Assembly: GCF_000023705.1 (NCBI RefSeq)
Contig: NC_012968.1
Span: 2,170,001-2,234,000, forward strand
Length of the DNA: 64,000 bases
Source of the DNA: Methylotenera mobilis JLW8
GTDB lineage: Bacteria; Pseudomonadota; Gammaproteobacteria; Burkholderiales; Methylophilaceae
Reading direction: 5' to 3'
Positions 20,983-30,105 of this stretch are shown piece after piece. The notes beneath the pieces are model-generated. The model did not search any database. It was given only the letters and a program-made list of their open reading frames with translations, and was not told the DNA's origin. Position 1 is the first letter of the stretch. Each line of letters opens with the position of its first letter. The translations under genes and the position numbers were made by a program.

Positions 20983-22703
20983 ATACTTTCCTTCACATCT
21001 TCCACATCGCTAGGAATCACCACGTTATTATTCGGTGCATCCTGTGGCACAGACAACATGCGCAAAGCATCTGCCATCACCGCACTGAATACCGGTGCGG
21101 CTACCGTACCGCCGTAGTACTCACCGCTGCTTGGGTCATCAATCATCACCGCCATGATCAAACGTGGATTAGAAGCTGGCGCCATGCCCACAAATGAACC
21201 TACATATTTATTTTTTTCATACCCATGATCGCCAAGCTTGAGCGTGGTACCAGTTTTACCAGCCACACGATAACCTAACACTTGCGCCCTTAGCGCTGTA
21301 CCGCCCGGCAATACCACCAACTCCAGCATAGACTTCACTTCATTTGCCGTTTTTGCACTAAACACCTGCGTACCCACAGGCGCATCTTTTAATTTCAGCA
21401 AAGAAACTGGCTTTAACTCACCATCATTGGCAAACACGGTATAAGCTCTTGCCATTTGCAGCAGGGTCACACTGATACCATGTCCGTAAGACATCGTTGC
21501 CTGCTCGATAGGACGCCATGTTTTGTAACCACGCAACTTACCAGAAACTTCACCAGGGAAACCGATGCGGGTTTTTGCACCAAAACCGATTAAATTAAAT
21601 ACACCCCATAGATACTGCGGCTCCAGCGACAACGCCATTTTTGCCGAACCCACATTCGAAGACTTTTGGATCACTTCTGACACTGACATCAAACCATGCG
21701 GATGCGCATCATGAATCGTGGCCGGGCCTATGCTCATATAGCCAGGTGCGGTTTGAATCATGGTATCTGGCGTATATTTACCCGTTTCTAACGCAGCCGC
21801 CACCGTGACGGTTTTCATGGTTGAGCCTGGCTCAAAAATATCGGTAATGGCACGGTTACGTGTTTTACCTTGAATATTGATCGGGTTATTCGGGTTGTAA
21901 GTCGGCACGTTCACCATCGCCAGCACCTCACCGGTTTTTGCGTCCAGCACAACGGCGGCACCTGCATTGGCCTTAAACTTCTCTACAGCTTTGGTCAGCT
22001 CGCGTTGTGCTAAGTACTGGATTCTGCGATCAATGGATAAGGTAATATCCGCGCCGTCTTGAGGTACCTTTACCGCCTCTAGGTCCTCGATAATGCGACC
22101 AGCACGGTCTTTAATCACCTTGCGGCTACCGTTTTTACCTGACAACGAGCTATTCATTGCCAGCTCAAACCCTTCTTGGCCTTTATCATCAATATCAGTA
22201 AAGCCCACCAAGTGCGCAGTGACATCACCCGCAGGGTAGTAACGTTTGTACTCACGCTGCAAATACACACCAGGAATGCCAAGCTGCATAATCTCAGCCG
22301 CCAATTCTGGAGAAACTCGGCGTTTTAGATACACAAACTCACGGGTATTGTTCGCCAGCTTTTTGTCTATCGTATCTTTTTTGAAGCTAAGCAACTCTGC
22401 AAGCTTTTTAGTCTGAGCTGCAGTAATTTTTACATCAGATGGGTTTGCCCATACTGACTCCACTGGAGAACTGATCGCCAGCAACTCGCCATAACGATCA
22501 GTAATCTTTCCGCGCTGCGCAGGCAACACCAAGGTACGGCTATAACGCGCATCCCCTTTTTCTTGCAAAAAGCGCTTATGGAAGCTTTGTAAATACACCC
22601 CCCGGCCCAATAGCGCAGCAAAGCCTAGCAGCACCGCTATCAACAATAGGCGGCGGCGCCATGCTGGCAATTTCACTATGACTAAAGGGGTATGCAGAGC
22701 CAT
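20979..22703 (-). CDS. ftsI: Septal transpeptidase, penicillin-binding protein FtsI (PBP3)
   Basis: FtsI cross-links septal peptidoglycan. The 574-residue class B PBP has one N-terminal transmembrane helix (about residues 14-34), a PBP dimer domain, and the transpeptidase domain. The nucleophile is S294 in GSTMK, then KSSNVG for the SxN motif and KTGTT for the KTG motif. Its ATG overlaps the ftsL stop codon as TAATG. Confidence 0.97.
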   Translation of the reverse strand: MALHTPLVIVKLPAWRRRLLLIAVLLGFAALLGRGVYLQSFHKRFLQEKGDARYSRTLVLPAQRGKITDRYGELLAISSPVESVWANPSDVKITAAQTKKLAELLSFKKDTIDKKLANNTREFVYLKRRVSPELAAEIMQLGIPGVYLQREYKRYYPAGDVTAHLVGFTDIDDKGQEGFELAMNSSLSGKNGSRKVIKDRAGRIIEDLEAVKVPQDGADITLSIDRRIQYLAQRELTKAVEKFKANAGAAVVLDAKTGEVLAMVNVPTYNPNNPINIQGKTRNRAITDIFEPGSTMKTVTVAAALETGKYTPDTMIQTAPGYMSIGPATIHDAHPHGLMSVSEVIQKSSNVGSAKMALSLEPQYLWGVFNLIGFGAKTRIGFPGEVSGKLRGYKTWRPIEQATMSYGHGISVTLLQMARAYTVFANDGELKPVSLLKLKDAPVGTQVFSAKTANEVKSMLELVVLPGGTALRAQVLGYRVAGKTGTTLKLGDHGYEKNKYVGSFVGMAPASNPRLIMAVMIDDPSSGEYYGGTVAAPVFSAVMADALRMLSVPQDAPNNNVVIPSDVEDVKESI

Positions 22704-23035
22704 TAAGGTTTAACCTCACTTTGCACCGCTGGGACAACTGGTGCAGTTGCAGGCTTACTAGACGCAGGCTGTGCTTGCAGACTCACCACCTGTATCCTTT
22801 TGGCATCAGGCACTTGCATTTGCAATTGCTGGGTAGCAATTTGCTCAATACGTGAATGCATCGCCCAAGTGCTCTGCTCCAACTGCAACTGGCCATACTC
22901 TTGGTTGTACTGTTTCTCAGTTTGGTTCAAGTGCTCTAACTCTATGTACAATTTGCGCGCTTGATGCTGTGCATCGACCAAACCTAATGACGAAAAAATT
23001 AATGCAAAAAACAAAATAAGGTTAAGGCGCGTCAT
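22703..23035 (-). CDS. ftsL: Cell division protein FtsL
   Basis: FtsL is a small bitopic divisome protein that forms a coiled coil with FtsB and activates FtsWI. This 110-residue product has a hydrophobic segment at about residues 4-22 and a following heptad-rich helix ([20 protein letters not shown]). The C-terminal tail is rich in Pro, Ala and Val. Sequence conservation in this family is low, so the call rests mostly on topology and on position between rsmH and ftsI. Confidence 0.9.
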   Translation of the reverse strand: MTRLNLILFFALIFSSLGLVDAQHQARKLYIELEHLNQTEKQYNQEYGQLQLEQSTWAMHSRIEQIATQQLQMQVPDAKRIQVVSLQAQPASSKPATAPVVPAVQSEVKP

Positions 23036-24114
23036 AGCACAGACGTCCTTTCCGCCACACGTAATACCGCACTGCGTGAACGAGGATTCGACCTTACTTC
23101 TTCATCGCTAGGCTTAACCGCTTTACCCACACTTTTCAGCCTAGGTTGCGGCAAATCAGCCGCGCGCACTGGAAAGTTTGCAGGCAAATCATCGCGGTCT
23201 TCTTGTCCACGGATAAACTGCTTCACCATCCTGTCTTCCAGCGAGTGAAAGCTGATGATTGCCAGTCGACCATGCGGCGCAAGTAGCTCCAAGCATTGCG
23301 GCATGGTTAGCGATAATTCCTCAAGCTCCTGATTGACGAAAATCCGTAAAGCTTGAAATGTGCGCGTTGCAGGGTTCTGCCCTGGCTCGAAGCGCGTGAC
23401 TGCACCTGCCACGATCTGGGCAAGCTGCCCAGTAGTGGTGATGGCACGCCCGTCATTGCGCTCCGCAATAATCGCCCTTGCAATCGACTTAGCAAACCGT
23501 TCTTCACCATAATTTTTTATAACCTCCGCTAATTGCTGCTCTGTTGTACGGCCAAGAAAATCTGCCGCTGTTTCCCCACTACTTTGATCCATGCGCATAT
23601 CCAGCGGCGCATCGTATCTAAAACTAAAACCACGCTCAGCTTCATCAATCTGTGGCGATGAAATACCCAAATCCAGCAAAATGCCATCCACATGCTGCAC
23701 GCCCAACTCAGCCAAACGCTTCCGCATGTCAGCAAAATGGCTATGCACTAACGTAAAGCGTGGATCATCAATCGCCTTACCCGCCTCGATTGCGGCTAAA
23801 TCACGATCAAATGCAATCAGGCGACCTGCGTCGCCCAACTGCGCTAAAATTTTTCTGGAATGACCACCGCGACCAAACGTGCCATCTACATAGATGCCAT
23901 TTGGCTTAATGTCTAAAGCACGTACAGCCTCGTTCAGCAGCACGGTAATGTGCGCATGAACGGCAGAGCTTTCGCCTACCATGCTTTGATCTTGATTTGA
24001 ATTTGATACTGACACTTCTTGTGGGTACTTTTCTAACTTATCAGCGTTTTTTAGAGACGCTTTTTTTGAAGACAATGATGCTTTGGTGGGCGCGCTGTTC
24101 ACGCCCTTAATCAC
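23032..24114 (-). CDS. rsmH: 16S rRNA m4C1402 methyltransferase RsmH (MraW), long N-terminus
   Basis: RsmH methylates N4 of C1402 in 16S rRNA using S-adenosylmethionine. The SAM motif is [13 protein letters not shown], followed by [14 protein letters not shown] and the C-terminal [10 protein letters not shown]. The family normally begins close to HITVLL; here the open frame carries about 44 extra polar residues rich in Lys and Ser before MVGESSAVH. The GTG start at 24114 overlaps the mraZ stop and has GAGGGA upstream, so the extension may be real. An ATG at 23982 is the alternative. Confidence 0.95.
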   Translation of the reverse strand: MIKGVNSAPTKASLSSKKASLKNADKLEKYPQEVSVSNSNQDQSMVGESSAVHAHITVLLNEAVRALDIKPNGIYVDGTFGRGGHSRKILAQLGDAGRLIAFDRDLAAIEAGKAIDDPRFTLVHSHFADMRKRLAELGVQHVDGILLDLGISSPQIDEAERGFSFRYDAPLDMRMDQSSGETAADFLGRTTEQQLAEVIKNYGEERFAKSIARAIIAERNDGRAITTTGQLAQIVAGAVTRFEPGQNPATRTFQALRIFVNQELEELSLTMPQCLELLAPHGRLAIISFHSLEDRMVKQFIRGQEDRDDLPANFPVRAADLPQPRLKSVGKAVKPSDEEVRSNPRSRSAVLRVAERTSVL

Positions 24115-24557
24115 AGCGAAAATCCCTCTAATTCTGCCGGCATTGCAAAACCTTCATCTTGCATTACTTGCTCCAACTGGGCACGCCATGCTGTCATGCT
24201 CCACAATTCAAAATGGCTACCCTGGCCAACCAACATCACTTCTTTATCCAAACCGGCAAAGTCACGCAATACTGGCGACACCAGCAAGCGACCTGCGCTA
24301 TCTAAACTAATATCTTCAGCAAAACCAACTAGCAATCGTTGCAATGCGCTAGATTGTTTATCAAAGGAAGATAAAGCCATCATTTTTGCTTGGATAGGCT
24401 CCCAAGCCGGTTGAGGATACAACAGCAGGCAACGGTGCGGATGCGCAGTTAACACCAAGTTACCGGCGCACTCAAGCTGCAGGGCTTCTCTGTGCTTGGT
24501 GGGCACAGTGAGCCTGTTCTTGGCATCCAAACTTAATGATGTAGCACCGCGAAACAT
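24111..24557 (-). CDS. mraZ: Transcriptional regulator MraZ
   Basis: MraZ is a ring-forming DNA-binding protein with two SpoVT/AbrB-like domains that represses its own dcw operon. The 148-residue sequence begins [23 protein letters not shown], described here in two parts: the first AbrB-like half, and a second half with [18 protein letters not shown]. The duplicated DxxGR/DAKNR pattern is diagnostic. Its operator repeats are recognisable about 180 bases upstream. Confidence 0.96.
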   Translation of the reverse strand: MFRGATSLSLDAKNRLTVPTKHREALQLECAGNLVLTAHPHRCLLLYPQPAWEPIQAKMMALSSFDKQSSALQRLLVGFAEDISLDSAGRLLVSPVLRDFAGLDKEVMLVGQGSHFELWSMTAWRAQLEQVMQDEGFAMPAELEGFSL

Positions 24558-24733
24558 ACGTCTGTTATTTTCCTTAAAGTCCGATTAAGCCTAAACAAAC
24601 AATTTCAATATAAAAAATGGGGAACTGCCAAACGTCATTACCAGACACCTATCAAATAACCCTTAGTAGTTATCTAACGAGCCAATCTCTACCACACCAC
24701 CAAAACATTTTACCTACATAACTATGAGCAATT

Positions 24734-24760
24734 CCCCACAAAAACCCACTTTTCCCCACT
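24734..24760 (-). promoter_or_regulatory. MraZ boxes, three GTGGG direct repeats
   Basis: Read on the minus strand, GTGGGG, GTGGGT and GTGGGG begin at 24759, 24749 and 24739, exactly ten bases apart. This matches the described MraZ operator of TGGGN repeats with 5-base spacers. The repeats lie directly after the predicted transcription start, as expected for autorepression. Confidence 0.88.
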
Positions 24761-24767
24761 AAGATGC

Positions 24768-24796
24768 ACTATAGATAAAAAAATTACCGAACGCAA
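24768..24796 (-). promoter_or_regulatory. Sigma-70 promoter of the dcw operon
   Basis: On the minus strand the -35 element TTGCGT (24796-24791) is separated by 17 bases from the -10 element TATAGT (24773-24768). The predicted start is near 24761, about 200 bases before mraZ and immediately before the MraZ boxes. Confidence 0.75.
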
Positions 24797-25194
24797 GCGC
24801 TTTTTTGCTATTTTTTCTTTACAGGTCAAGGACTTAGCGCATTTTCATCATAAAAATAAAATCGTTATAAATTAATAACATACAAAATTGTGTGAATGTA
24901 GATTATTAGGATAATTGCGAAAGCATTTGAATTGTAATTAAGGTGCAATTAAGATGGATTTTTGGTAGTCAATTAGCCAGATTTTTCTCATGCACGAGCC
25001 CCAACCAAGCCCACGCCTGCACGAGTAAACAAACCATGCAAATAAACTAAGGTGAAAATTGATAACGCAGCACTCGGCGCATCATCAAAAAGTGAACATT
25101 CTTGATATTAAAACAATAAAAAAGATTGATAAAAAACATGATGCAAAGAACGCGTAAGCAGCGCAGTGGCAGCTAGGAACTAAAGAATTGAAAT
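24797..25194. other. Non-coding AT-rich interval between the dcw promoter and rnpB
   Basis: About 400 bases with no supported gene. Runs of A and T dominate. The octamer TGCACGAG occurs twice (near 24990 and 25017), and no convincing hairpin terminator follows rnpB. I see no tRNA or conserved RNA. Confidence 0.6.
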
Positions 25195-25522
25195 TGAAGC
25201 TGGCCGATAAGCCGGGTTCTGTTTGCGTTTTACAACGCATGACAGTCATTCATCTAGGCGTACAATTACTTGCACGCTCGAGCAACCTACCCGCTGGCAG
25301 CGCGAGCCACGCCATTACCAGCCTATTTGGTCTTGCTGCGAATGGAGGTTACCGCGTTTCACCGTAACTTAATACGCTCGTCTCTGTGGCCCTATTCCTC
25401 GCCTTATATCTTGCAGCTTTCGCCACAGGAGTTTCAACGGACGGCCGTTAACCGTCATCCCGCTCTATGCAGCCCGGACTTTCCTCCCCCTATTGCTAGG
25501 CGGCGACTGTCTAGCCAGCTTC
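25195..25522 (-). ncRNA. rnpB: RNase P RNA, bacterial class A
   Basis: The catalytic RNA of RNase P, which removes 5' leaders from tRNA precursors. On the minus strand the 5' end GAAGCTGGCTAGACAGTCGC pairs with the 3' end (CGGCCAGCTTC) to form P1. The universally conserved GAGGAAAGTCCGGGC is at 25486-25472, and ACAGAACCCGGCTTA lies near the 3' end. Length is about 328 nucleotides. A -10 element TAAAAT (25534-25529) sits seven bases before the predicted 5' end. Exact ends are estimated. Confidence 0.95.
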
Positions 25523-25774
25523 ATGCGTATTTTAACATGCACCAAGCCAACCAACCGAGTTTATTACCAACCGGAGCTAACAGATTAGCCTAGATTAAAC
25601 ATTAAAGAGAGAAAGCATGGAATGTAGTGAAAGTATGGCAATTAAGATATTGAGCCTTAGCTTTAAACACAGGCCACAAACACATGACTTAAGCTACATG
25701 AACTCTTGATCTAGCTTAAATTAAAGCGCAACCCCTGAAAGAAAGAACCAAGCCGCAAAACTACAGCTATTCAA
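25523..25774. other. Spacer between rnpB and the YjfB-like gene
   Basis: About 250 bases. Apart from the TAAAAT element adjoining rnpB, I see no gene, RNA or clear terminator in it. Confidence 0.5.
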
Positions 25775-25969
25775 CTAAGCAAAAACATCAATGGTATTGC
25801 CAAGGTTAGGTGGATTATTTGGCAAAGATTGTGTCGCAGCCTGAATAAGCTGCAATGAGTTTTGCGCACTGATATCAACCGCTTTTTTAAATACCGCCAA
25901 CTGTACATCACTAGCGGTTTTGTATTGCGCCAGATTAGATGCCGCTGCTGCTATTCCTGAAATATCCAT
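25775..25969 (-). CDS. YjfB-like putative motility protein
   Basis: A 64-residue protein of the pattern DISGIAAAAS...DVQLAVFKKAVDISAQNSLQLIQ, with a helical middle and a Pro/Asn-rich end (PNNPPNLGN). This matches the small YjfB family, associated with motility by co-occurrence but without established biochemistry. It lies 35 bases downstream of a mini flagellar rod gene on the same strand, which supports a flagellar link. Confidence 0.72.
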   Translation of the reverse strand: MDISGIAAAASNLAQYKTASDVQLAVFKKAVDISAQNSLQLIQAATQSLPNNPPNLGNTIDVFA

Positions 25970-26004
25970 ACCCGACCTCGCAACAAATCAACTTGAACAT
26001 TAAT

Positions 26005-26304
26005 TTAGGCATTAATATCGATGATAGTACCCATTAACATATCATTATTAGACTTAAATACTGATAAATTAGTCATATAAGTATTTCTGGCCTGAAGCTG
26101 CTCCACCATATCAGCCTCCAAATTACTGCCAGCCTGAGCAGCACTCTTAATATCAGCCACTCTTGTGCCACCACCTGGCAAATCTGCCTGCACCACTTCT
26201 TTTCTTGTAAAGTTGTCAGTGCTGAGATTGGCAATATTATTCGCAGCCACATCTAATCGAGCTTGCGCAGCATTCATGCCAGATAAAGGGATGCTTACAT
26301 TCAT
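26005..26304 (-). CDS. Short flagellar basal-body rod-domain protein
   Basis: The 99-residue protein joins the two ends of the FlgB/FlgC/FlgG rod family. The N-terminal rod motif is SGMNAAQARLDVAANNIAN (about residues 8-26), and the C-terminal motif is NLEADMVEQLQARNTYMTN followed by DMLMGTIIDINA. True FlgC is about 135-150 residues, so the central part is missing. It stands outside any flagellar operon in this window. It could be an accessory rod-like protein rather than a structural rod subunit. Confidence 0.82.
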   Translation of the reverse strand: MNVSIPLSGMNAAQARLDVAANNIANLSTDNFTRKEVVQADLPGGGTRVADIKSAAQAGSNLEADMVEQLQARNTYMTNLSVFKSNNDMLMGTIIDINA

Positions 26305-26414
26305 AATTTTAATTTAATTCAATATATTAAGCCCACATTACCAACTAGCTTACGCACTGTCAATCCATATAATTTCTGCATATATTTAAGCAGATTAATG
26401 ATATAAATACATCT

Positions 26415-26642
26415 ATGACAACCTCACAACACAACAACCCTTTACATGGCGTCACCTTAGAGGCCATCGTCACTTATTTAGTGGATTATTATGGCTGGGA
26501 TGCACTTGCCGAACAGATCCCTATCAATTGTTTCAGCAATGACCCCAGCATTAAATCCAGCTTAAAATTTTTACGCAAAACGCAGTGGGCACGCGACAAG
26601 GTAGAAAGTCTCTACCTGACCACCGCACCCAAGCAGAAATAA
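26415..26642 (+). CDS. VF530 family (DUF2132) DNA-binding protein
   Basis: A 75-residue protein with [21 protein letters not shown] and [22 protein letters not shown], the signatures of the VF530/DUF2132 family. This family has a helical fold and has been reported to bind DNA; its cellular role is not defined. The gene runs convergent with the rnk-like gene, with only one base between their stops. Confidence 0.85.
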   Translation: MTTSQHNNPLHGVTLEAIVTYLVDYYGWDALAEQIPINCFSNDPSIKSSLKFLRKTQWARDKVESLYLTTAPKQK

Positions 26643-26643
26643 T

Positions 26644-27021
26644 CTAGTCAGACGCAAAGGCTACATAGTTAGCAACACTCACCACCTTGAGACGCCTGGA
26701 TTGCCCATGTGGAAACGGCCAATCAATCACCTGACCTTCTTTCAACCCCAGCAAAGCTGACCCCACAGGGGACAGCACTGAGATCTTGCCGAACTTCAAA
26801 TCCGCACCCTCTGGAAAAACCAGCTCCACTTCACGACTTAAGCCACTACTTTCATCTAAGTAGATAACACGTGAATTTATTCTAACCACATCCGCCGGTA
26901 CTTGATCCGCTGGCACAACAATCGCTCGACTCAACTCATCACCCAATAACTCATCATTGGCGAGCATAGAAAGTCGCGCATAGTCCTGATCTGAAAGTAT
27001 TAATTTATCAATTTCCATCAT
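26644..27021 (-). CDS. rnk: Rnk-like GreA/GreB-family RNA polymerase-binding regulator
   Basis: A 125-residue protein with a short N-terminal helical part and a C-terminal GreA/GreB-type FKBP-like domain (VELVFPEGADLKFGKISVLSPVGSALLGLKEG, described in pieces: ELVFPEGAD and SPVGSALLGL). Rnk, the regulator of nucleoside diphosphate kinase, binds RNA polymerase like a Gre factor without the long acidic coiled coil. ATG at 27021 is preferred over an upstream GTG because GGGG lies just ahead of it. A LysR gene is divergent from it. Confidence 0.85.
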   Translation of the reverse strand: MMEIDKLILSDQDYARLSMLANDELLGDELSRAIVVPADQVPADVVRINSRVIYLDESSGLSREVELVFPEGADLKFGKISVLSPVGSALLGLKEGQVIDWPFPHGQSRRLKVVSVANYVAFASD

Positions 27022-27148
27022 CCACCCCAACACACAGTAAATATACCGAACACCAATCTCGGCAAATCAGTATCTTAATGGCTGCCAATGGATTAAATAA
27101 GTCTTCAAAATCGCACATAACTGTTTCCAATATGGATACAATTTACTT

Positions 27149-28054
27149 ATGTATGATTTAAATTTAATGATAACTTTTGCGCACGTAGTGAACGAGCAAG
27201 GCTTTTCTGCTGCGGCAAGAAAGCTTGGCGTGTCCAGATCATCAGTCAGTAAGGCGGTTGCCAAACTGGAGCACAACCTTGGTGCCAGTCTACTTAACCG
27301 CAGCACACGCCACCTTAGCTTAACCGAGGTTGGCGCCTCTTTTTTTGACTACTGCACTCGCATCAGCGACGAAGCAGACCAAGCACAGAAGATGATAGAA
27401 AGCCTGAGCGCACAACCGCGCGGAGTGCTCAAGGTAGCAGCTTCCGTAGCTTTTGGCACACTACATATTGCACCGGCTGTAGGCGATTTCCTGCATCGCT
27501 ACCCAGAACTTGATATTGACATGACCATTACCGATCGCGTGGTTGATTTAGCTGAAGAAGGCTACGATTTGGTGATATGCGTTACCAGAAACCCGCCAGA
27601 AGCTTTAGTGGCAAAGAAACTGGCACCAATCAGACGCAGACTATGCGCCACCCCTGACTACTTTAAACAGTTTGGCATTCCACAATCACCGCAAGCACTG
27701 GTTCAGCATAACTGCCTAGACTACATACACTCTGGAGACAGCGGCTTATGGCGTTTTGAAGTTGCCGGCAAAGAAACCTTAGTGCCAGTTTCAGGGCGAC
27801 TACGCATCAATGACGACGAGGCGCTGTCCCAAGTGGTATTGGGTGGATTTGGACTGGCGTTACTACCTACTTTTATTATTGGCAAAGAGATACAGGCTAA
27901 ACGGCTGCAGTCCGTACTGCCGGAGTACATTCCTATTGACCAATACGTATACGCACTTTACCTACCAAAACGGAATTTACCGCTTAAAACCCGCGCCTTG
28001 ATTGATTTTCTAAGCGAACGTTTTGGCGCAGAACCATATTGGGATAAAGAGTAG
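27149..28054 (+). CDS. LysR-family transcriptional regulator
   Basis: A 301-residue regulator with an N-terminal winged helix-turn-helix (GFSAAARKLGVSRSSVSKAV, about residues 17-36; LNRSTRHLSLTEVG) and a periplasmic-binding-protein-like effector domain. The sequence RVVDLAEEGYDLVI places it in the CrgA-like LysR subgroup. The divergent neighbour is the rnk-like gene, whose promoter shares the 127-base gap and is a possible target. The effector cannot be read from the sequence. Confidence 0.92.
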   Translation: MYDLNLMITFAHVVNEQGFSAAARKLGVSRSSVSKAVAKLEHNLGASLLNRSTRHLSLTEVGASFFDYCTRISDEADQAQKMIESLSAQPRGVLKVAASVAFGTLHIAPAVGDFLHRYPELDIDMTITDRVVDLAEEGYDLVICVTRNPPEALVAKKLAPIRRRLCATPDYFKQFGIPQSPQALVQHNCLDYIHSGDSGLWRFEVAGKETLVPVSGRLRINDDEALSQVVLGGFGLALLPTFIIGKEIQAKRLQSVLPEYIPIDQYVYALYLPKRNLPLKTRALIDFLSERFGAEPYWDKE

Positions 28055-28078
28055 GAAGGCCACTACCTATAAAGCATA

Positions 28079-28102
28079 ACGCCAGCTTAAAGAAGCTGGC
28101 GT
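28079..28102. terminator. Hairpin between convergent LysR and pyrC genes
   Basis: ACGCCAGCTT and AAGCTGGCGT form a perfect 10-base stem with an AAAG loop. No strong T run follows on either strand, so its strength as a terminator is uncertain. Confidence 0.65.
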
Positions 28103-28165
28103 CACCTACAGAAAAACTGATTTTGAGAGTTGCCTAGAAGAACTACCTGGCTAAAAAATTTAAAG

Positions 28166-29209
28166 TTACAACATTTTCCAATTAAGCATTTGCTCTGCGC
28201 GCAACGGCACCAGCACATCGCCCTCGTACGGTAAACTACCCGGCACTTTCCAGCTTTCTTTCACTAAAGTAATTTGCTCGGTGTTGCGTGGCAGCCCATA
28301 AAAATCAGCACCATAGAAGCTGGCAAACCCTTCCAATTTATCCAAAGCGCCCGCTAACTCAAACGCTTCTGCATAGAGCTCCATCGCCGTATGCGCCGTA
28401 TACATACCGGCACAGCCACAGGCCGCTTCTTTAGTGTGCTTAGCATGCGGCGCACTATCGGTACCCAAGAAGAATTTAGGATTACCCGATGTCGCGGCTT
28501 TTACCAACGCTACGCGATGTTCTTCACGTTTCAAGATAGGCAAACAGTAGTGATGCGGCTGAATGCCGCCTTTAAACATGTCATTGCGGTTCATCAATAA
28601 ATGATGCGCTGTCACGGTCGCCGCTACATTACTTGGAGCCTGCGCTACAAAATCTGCCGCATCTCGCGTAGTAATATGCTCAAATACCACTCTTAAGCTC
28701 GGGAATTTTTTGAGTAGTGGAATCATATTACGCTCAATAAATACGCGCTCACGATCAAACACGTCCACATCACTATCAGTCACTTCTGCATGCGCTAGCA
28801 GCGGCATCCCTACTCGCTCCATGGCTTCCAGTGCCTTTACACAATGCCCTAGATTAGTTACGCCAGAGTCACTATTCGTCGTCGCACCGGCTGGGTATAG
28901 CTTCACCCCATGCACGATACCGCTGGCTTTTGCGCGCTCAATTTCTTCAGTAGTCGTGTTATCAGTCAGGTACAAGGTCATCAACGGCTCAAAGTTGGCG
29001 TCTACAGGCAGCGCATTGAGAATACGCTCACGGTATTCAATGGCTAAGGCTGTCGTCGTCACCGGCGGGCGTAAGTTAGGCATCACAATCGCACGTGCAA
29101 ATTGCCTTGCGGTATCTGGCAGCACCGCTTTAAGCGCGCCGCCATCTCTTAAATGTAAGTGCCAGTCATCTGGACGGGTAATGGTAAGTGAGTGTATAGG
29201 ATTATTCAT
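28166..29209 (-). CDS. pyrC: Dihydroorotase, class II (PyrC)
   Basis: PyrC catalyses cyclisation of carbamoyl aspartate to dihydroorotate in pyrimidine synthesis. Metal ligands are seen in [11 protein letters not shown] (about residues 15-25). The carboxylated lysine is in [13 protein letters not shown], histidines occur in LLAHAEV and FEHITTRDA, and the catalytic Asp is in [14 protein letters not shown]. The length of 347 residues equals the E. coli enzyme. Confidence 0.97.
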   Translation of the reverse strand: MNNPIHSLTITRPDDWHLHLRDGGALKAVLPDTARQFARAIVMPNLRPPVTTTALAIEYRERILNALPVDANFEPLMTLYLTDNTTTEEIERAKASGIVHGVKLYPAGATTNSDSGVTNLGHCVKALEAMERVGMPLLAHAEVTDSDVDVFDRERVFIERNMIPLLKKFPSLRVVFEHITTRDAADFVAQAPSNVAATVTAHHLLMNRNDMFKGGIQPHHYCLPILKREEHRVALVKAATSGNPKFFLGTDSAPHAKHTKEAACGCAGMYTAHTAMELYAEAFELAGALDKLEGFASFYGADFYGLPRNTEQITLVKESWKVPGSLPYEGDVLVPLRAEQMLNWKML

Positions 29210-29247
29210 AGTCTTTTAGTACGGGTAATTATATAAAGTACGGGTAG

Positions 29248-30090
29248 TTACTCAGCTTGCTGTTTCAGCTGCAGTGCAAATTCGTATAAAACATTCTTTT
29301 TTTCATGAGTGATTTCTGTAGCTAACTTAACCGCTTGTTTGAGCGGCAGCTCAGCCAATAGCAGTTTCAGCACACGCACTGCGTCTTCTGGTATCTCTTC
29401 TGCATCCTTAACTGTAGCAGCCTCTACCAACAGCACAAACTCGCCACGCTGCTGATTCGCATCAGCCTCCAGCCAGAGCTGCGCTTCAGCCAAGGAACAG
29501 CTATGGATGGTTTCAAAGGTTTTAGTCAGCTCACGCGCAAAGGTAATGCGGCGCTCTGCACCCAATACCGCGCACAGATCCACGATACTATCAACAATAC
29601 GATGCGGCGCCTCATAAAACACCAAGGTCACTTCTTGTGACTTAAGCGCCTCTAGCGCCTTACGGCGTGCTGCACCACTTGCAGGTAGAAACCCGTGGAA
29701 CAAAAAGCCATTTTGCGCGATACCACTGGCCGATAGCGCGGTAATCACTGCGCTGACCCCAGGCACTGGCACCACTTTCACCCCGGCTTTACGCACCAAA
29801 TCCACTACTACCGCACCTGGGTCACTAATGCCTGGCGTGCCAGCATCGGTCACCAGCGCGATACTATCGCCGGCATTCAACTGCAGCAGCAGCCTCTCTG
29901 CGGATTGATGTTCATTATGCTCATGTACCGCAATCAACTTCTTGCTGATGCCAAAATGGCTAAGCAAGCCTGAGGTATGGCGCGTATCTTCCGCCGCAAT
30001 CGCATCTACCGCCTTAAGCGTATCCAGTGCGCGCAGGGTGATATCCTGCAAATTTCCAATTGGCGTTGCGACAACATATAATATGCCCAT
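29248..30090 (-). CDS. rsmI: 16S rRNA 2'-O-methyltransferase RsmI
   Basis: RsmI adds the 2'-O-methyl group to C1402 of 16S rRNA, the same nucleotide modified by RsmH in this window. The tetrapyrrole-methylase fold shows LYVVATPIGNLQDIT at the N-terminus, AEDTRHT, and the SAM loop TDAGTPGISDPGA. ATG at 30090 is chosen over a TTG nine bases upstream because it begins the conserved GILYVV. It is divergent from lpoA with only 15 bases between start codons. Confidence 0.96.
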   Translation of the reverse strand: MGILYVVATPIGNLQDITLRALDTLKAVDAIAAEDTRHTSGLLSHFGISKKLIAVHEHNEHQSAERLLLQLNAGDSIALVTDAGTPGISDPGAVVVDLVRKAGVKVVPVPGVSAVITALSASGIAQNGFLFHGFLPASGAARRKALEALKSQEVTLVFYEAPHRIVDSIVDLCAVLGAERRITFARELTKTFETIHSCSLAEAQLWLEADANQQRGEFVLLVEAATVKDAEEIPEDAVRVLKLLLAELPLKQAVKLATEITHEKKNVLYEFALQLKQQAE

Positions 30091-30105
30091 AGGATACAAA
30101 ACTTA

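Noticed and set aside
24990-25030. Tiny open frame of 12 codons starting ATGCACGAG
   Set aside because: No ribosome-binding site and no reason to expect translation; the region is treated as non-coding.
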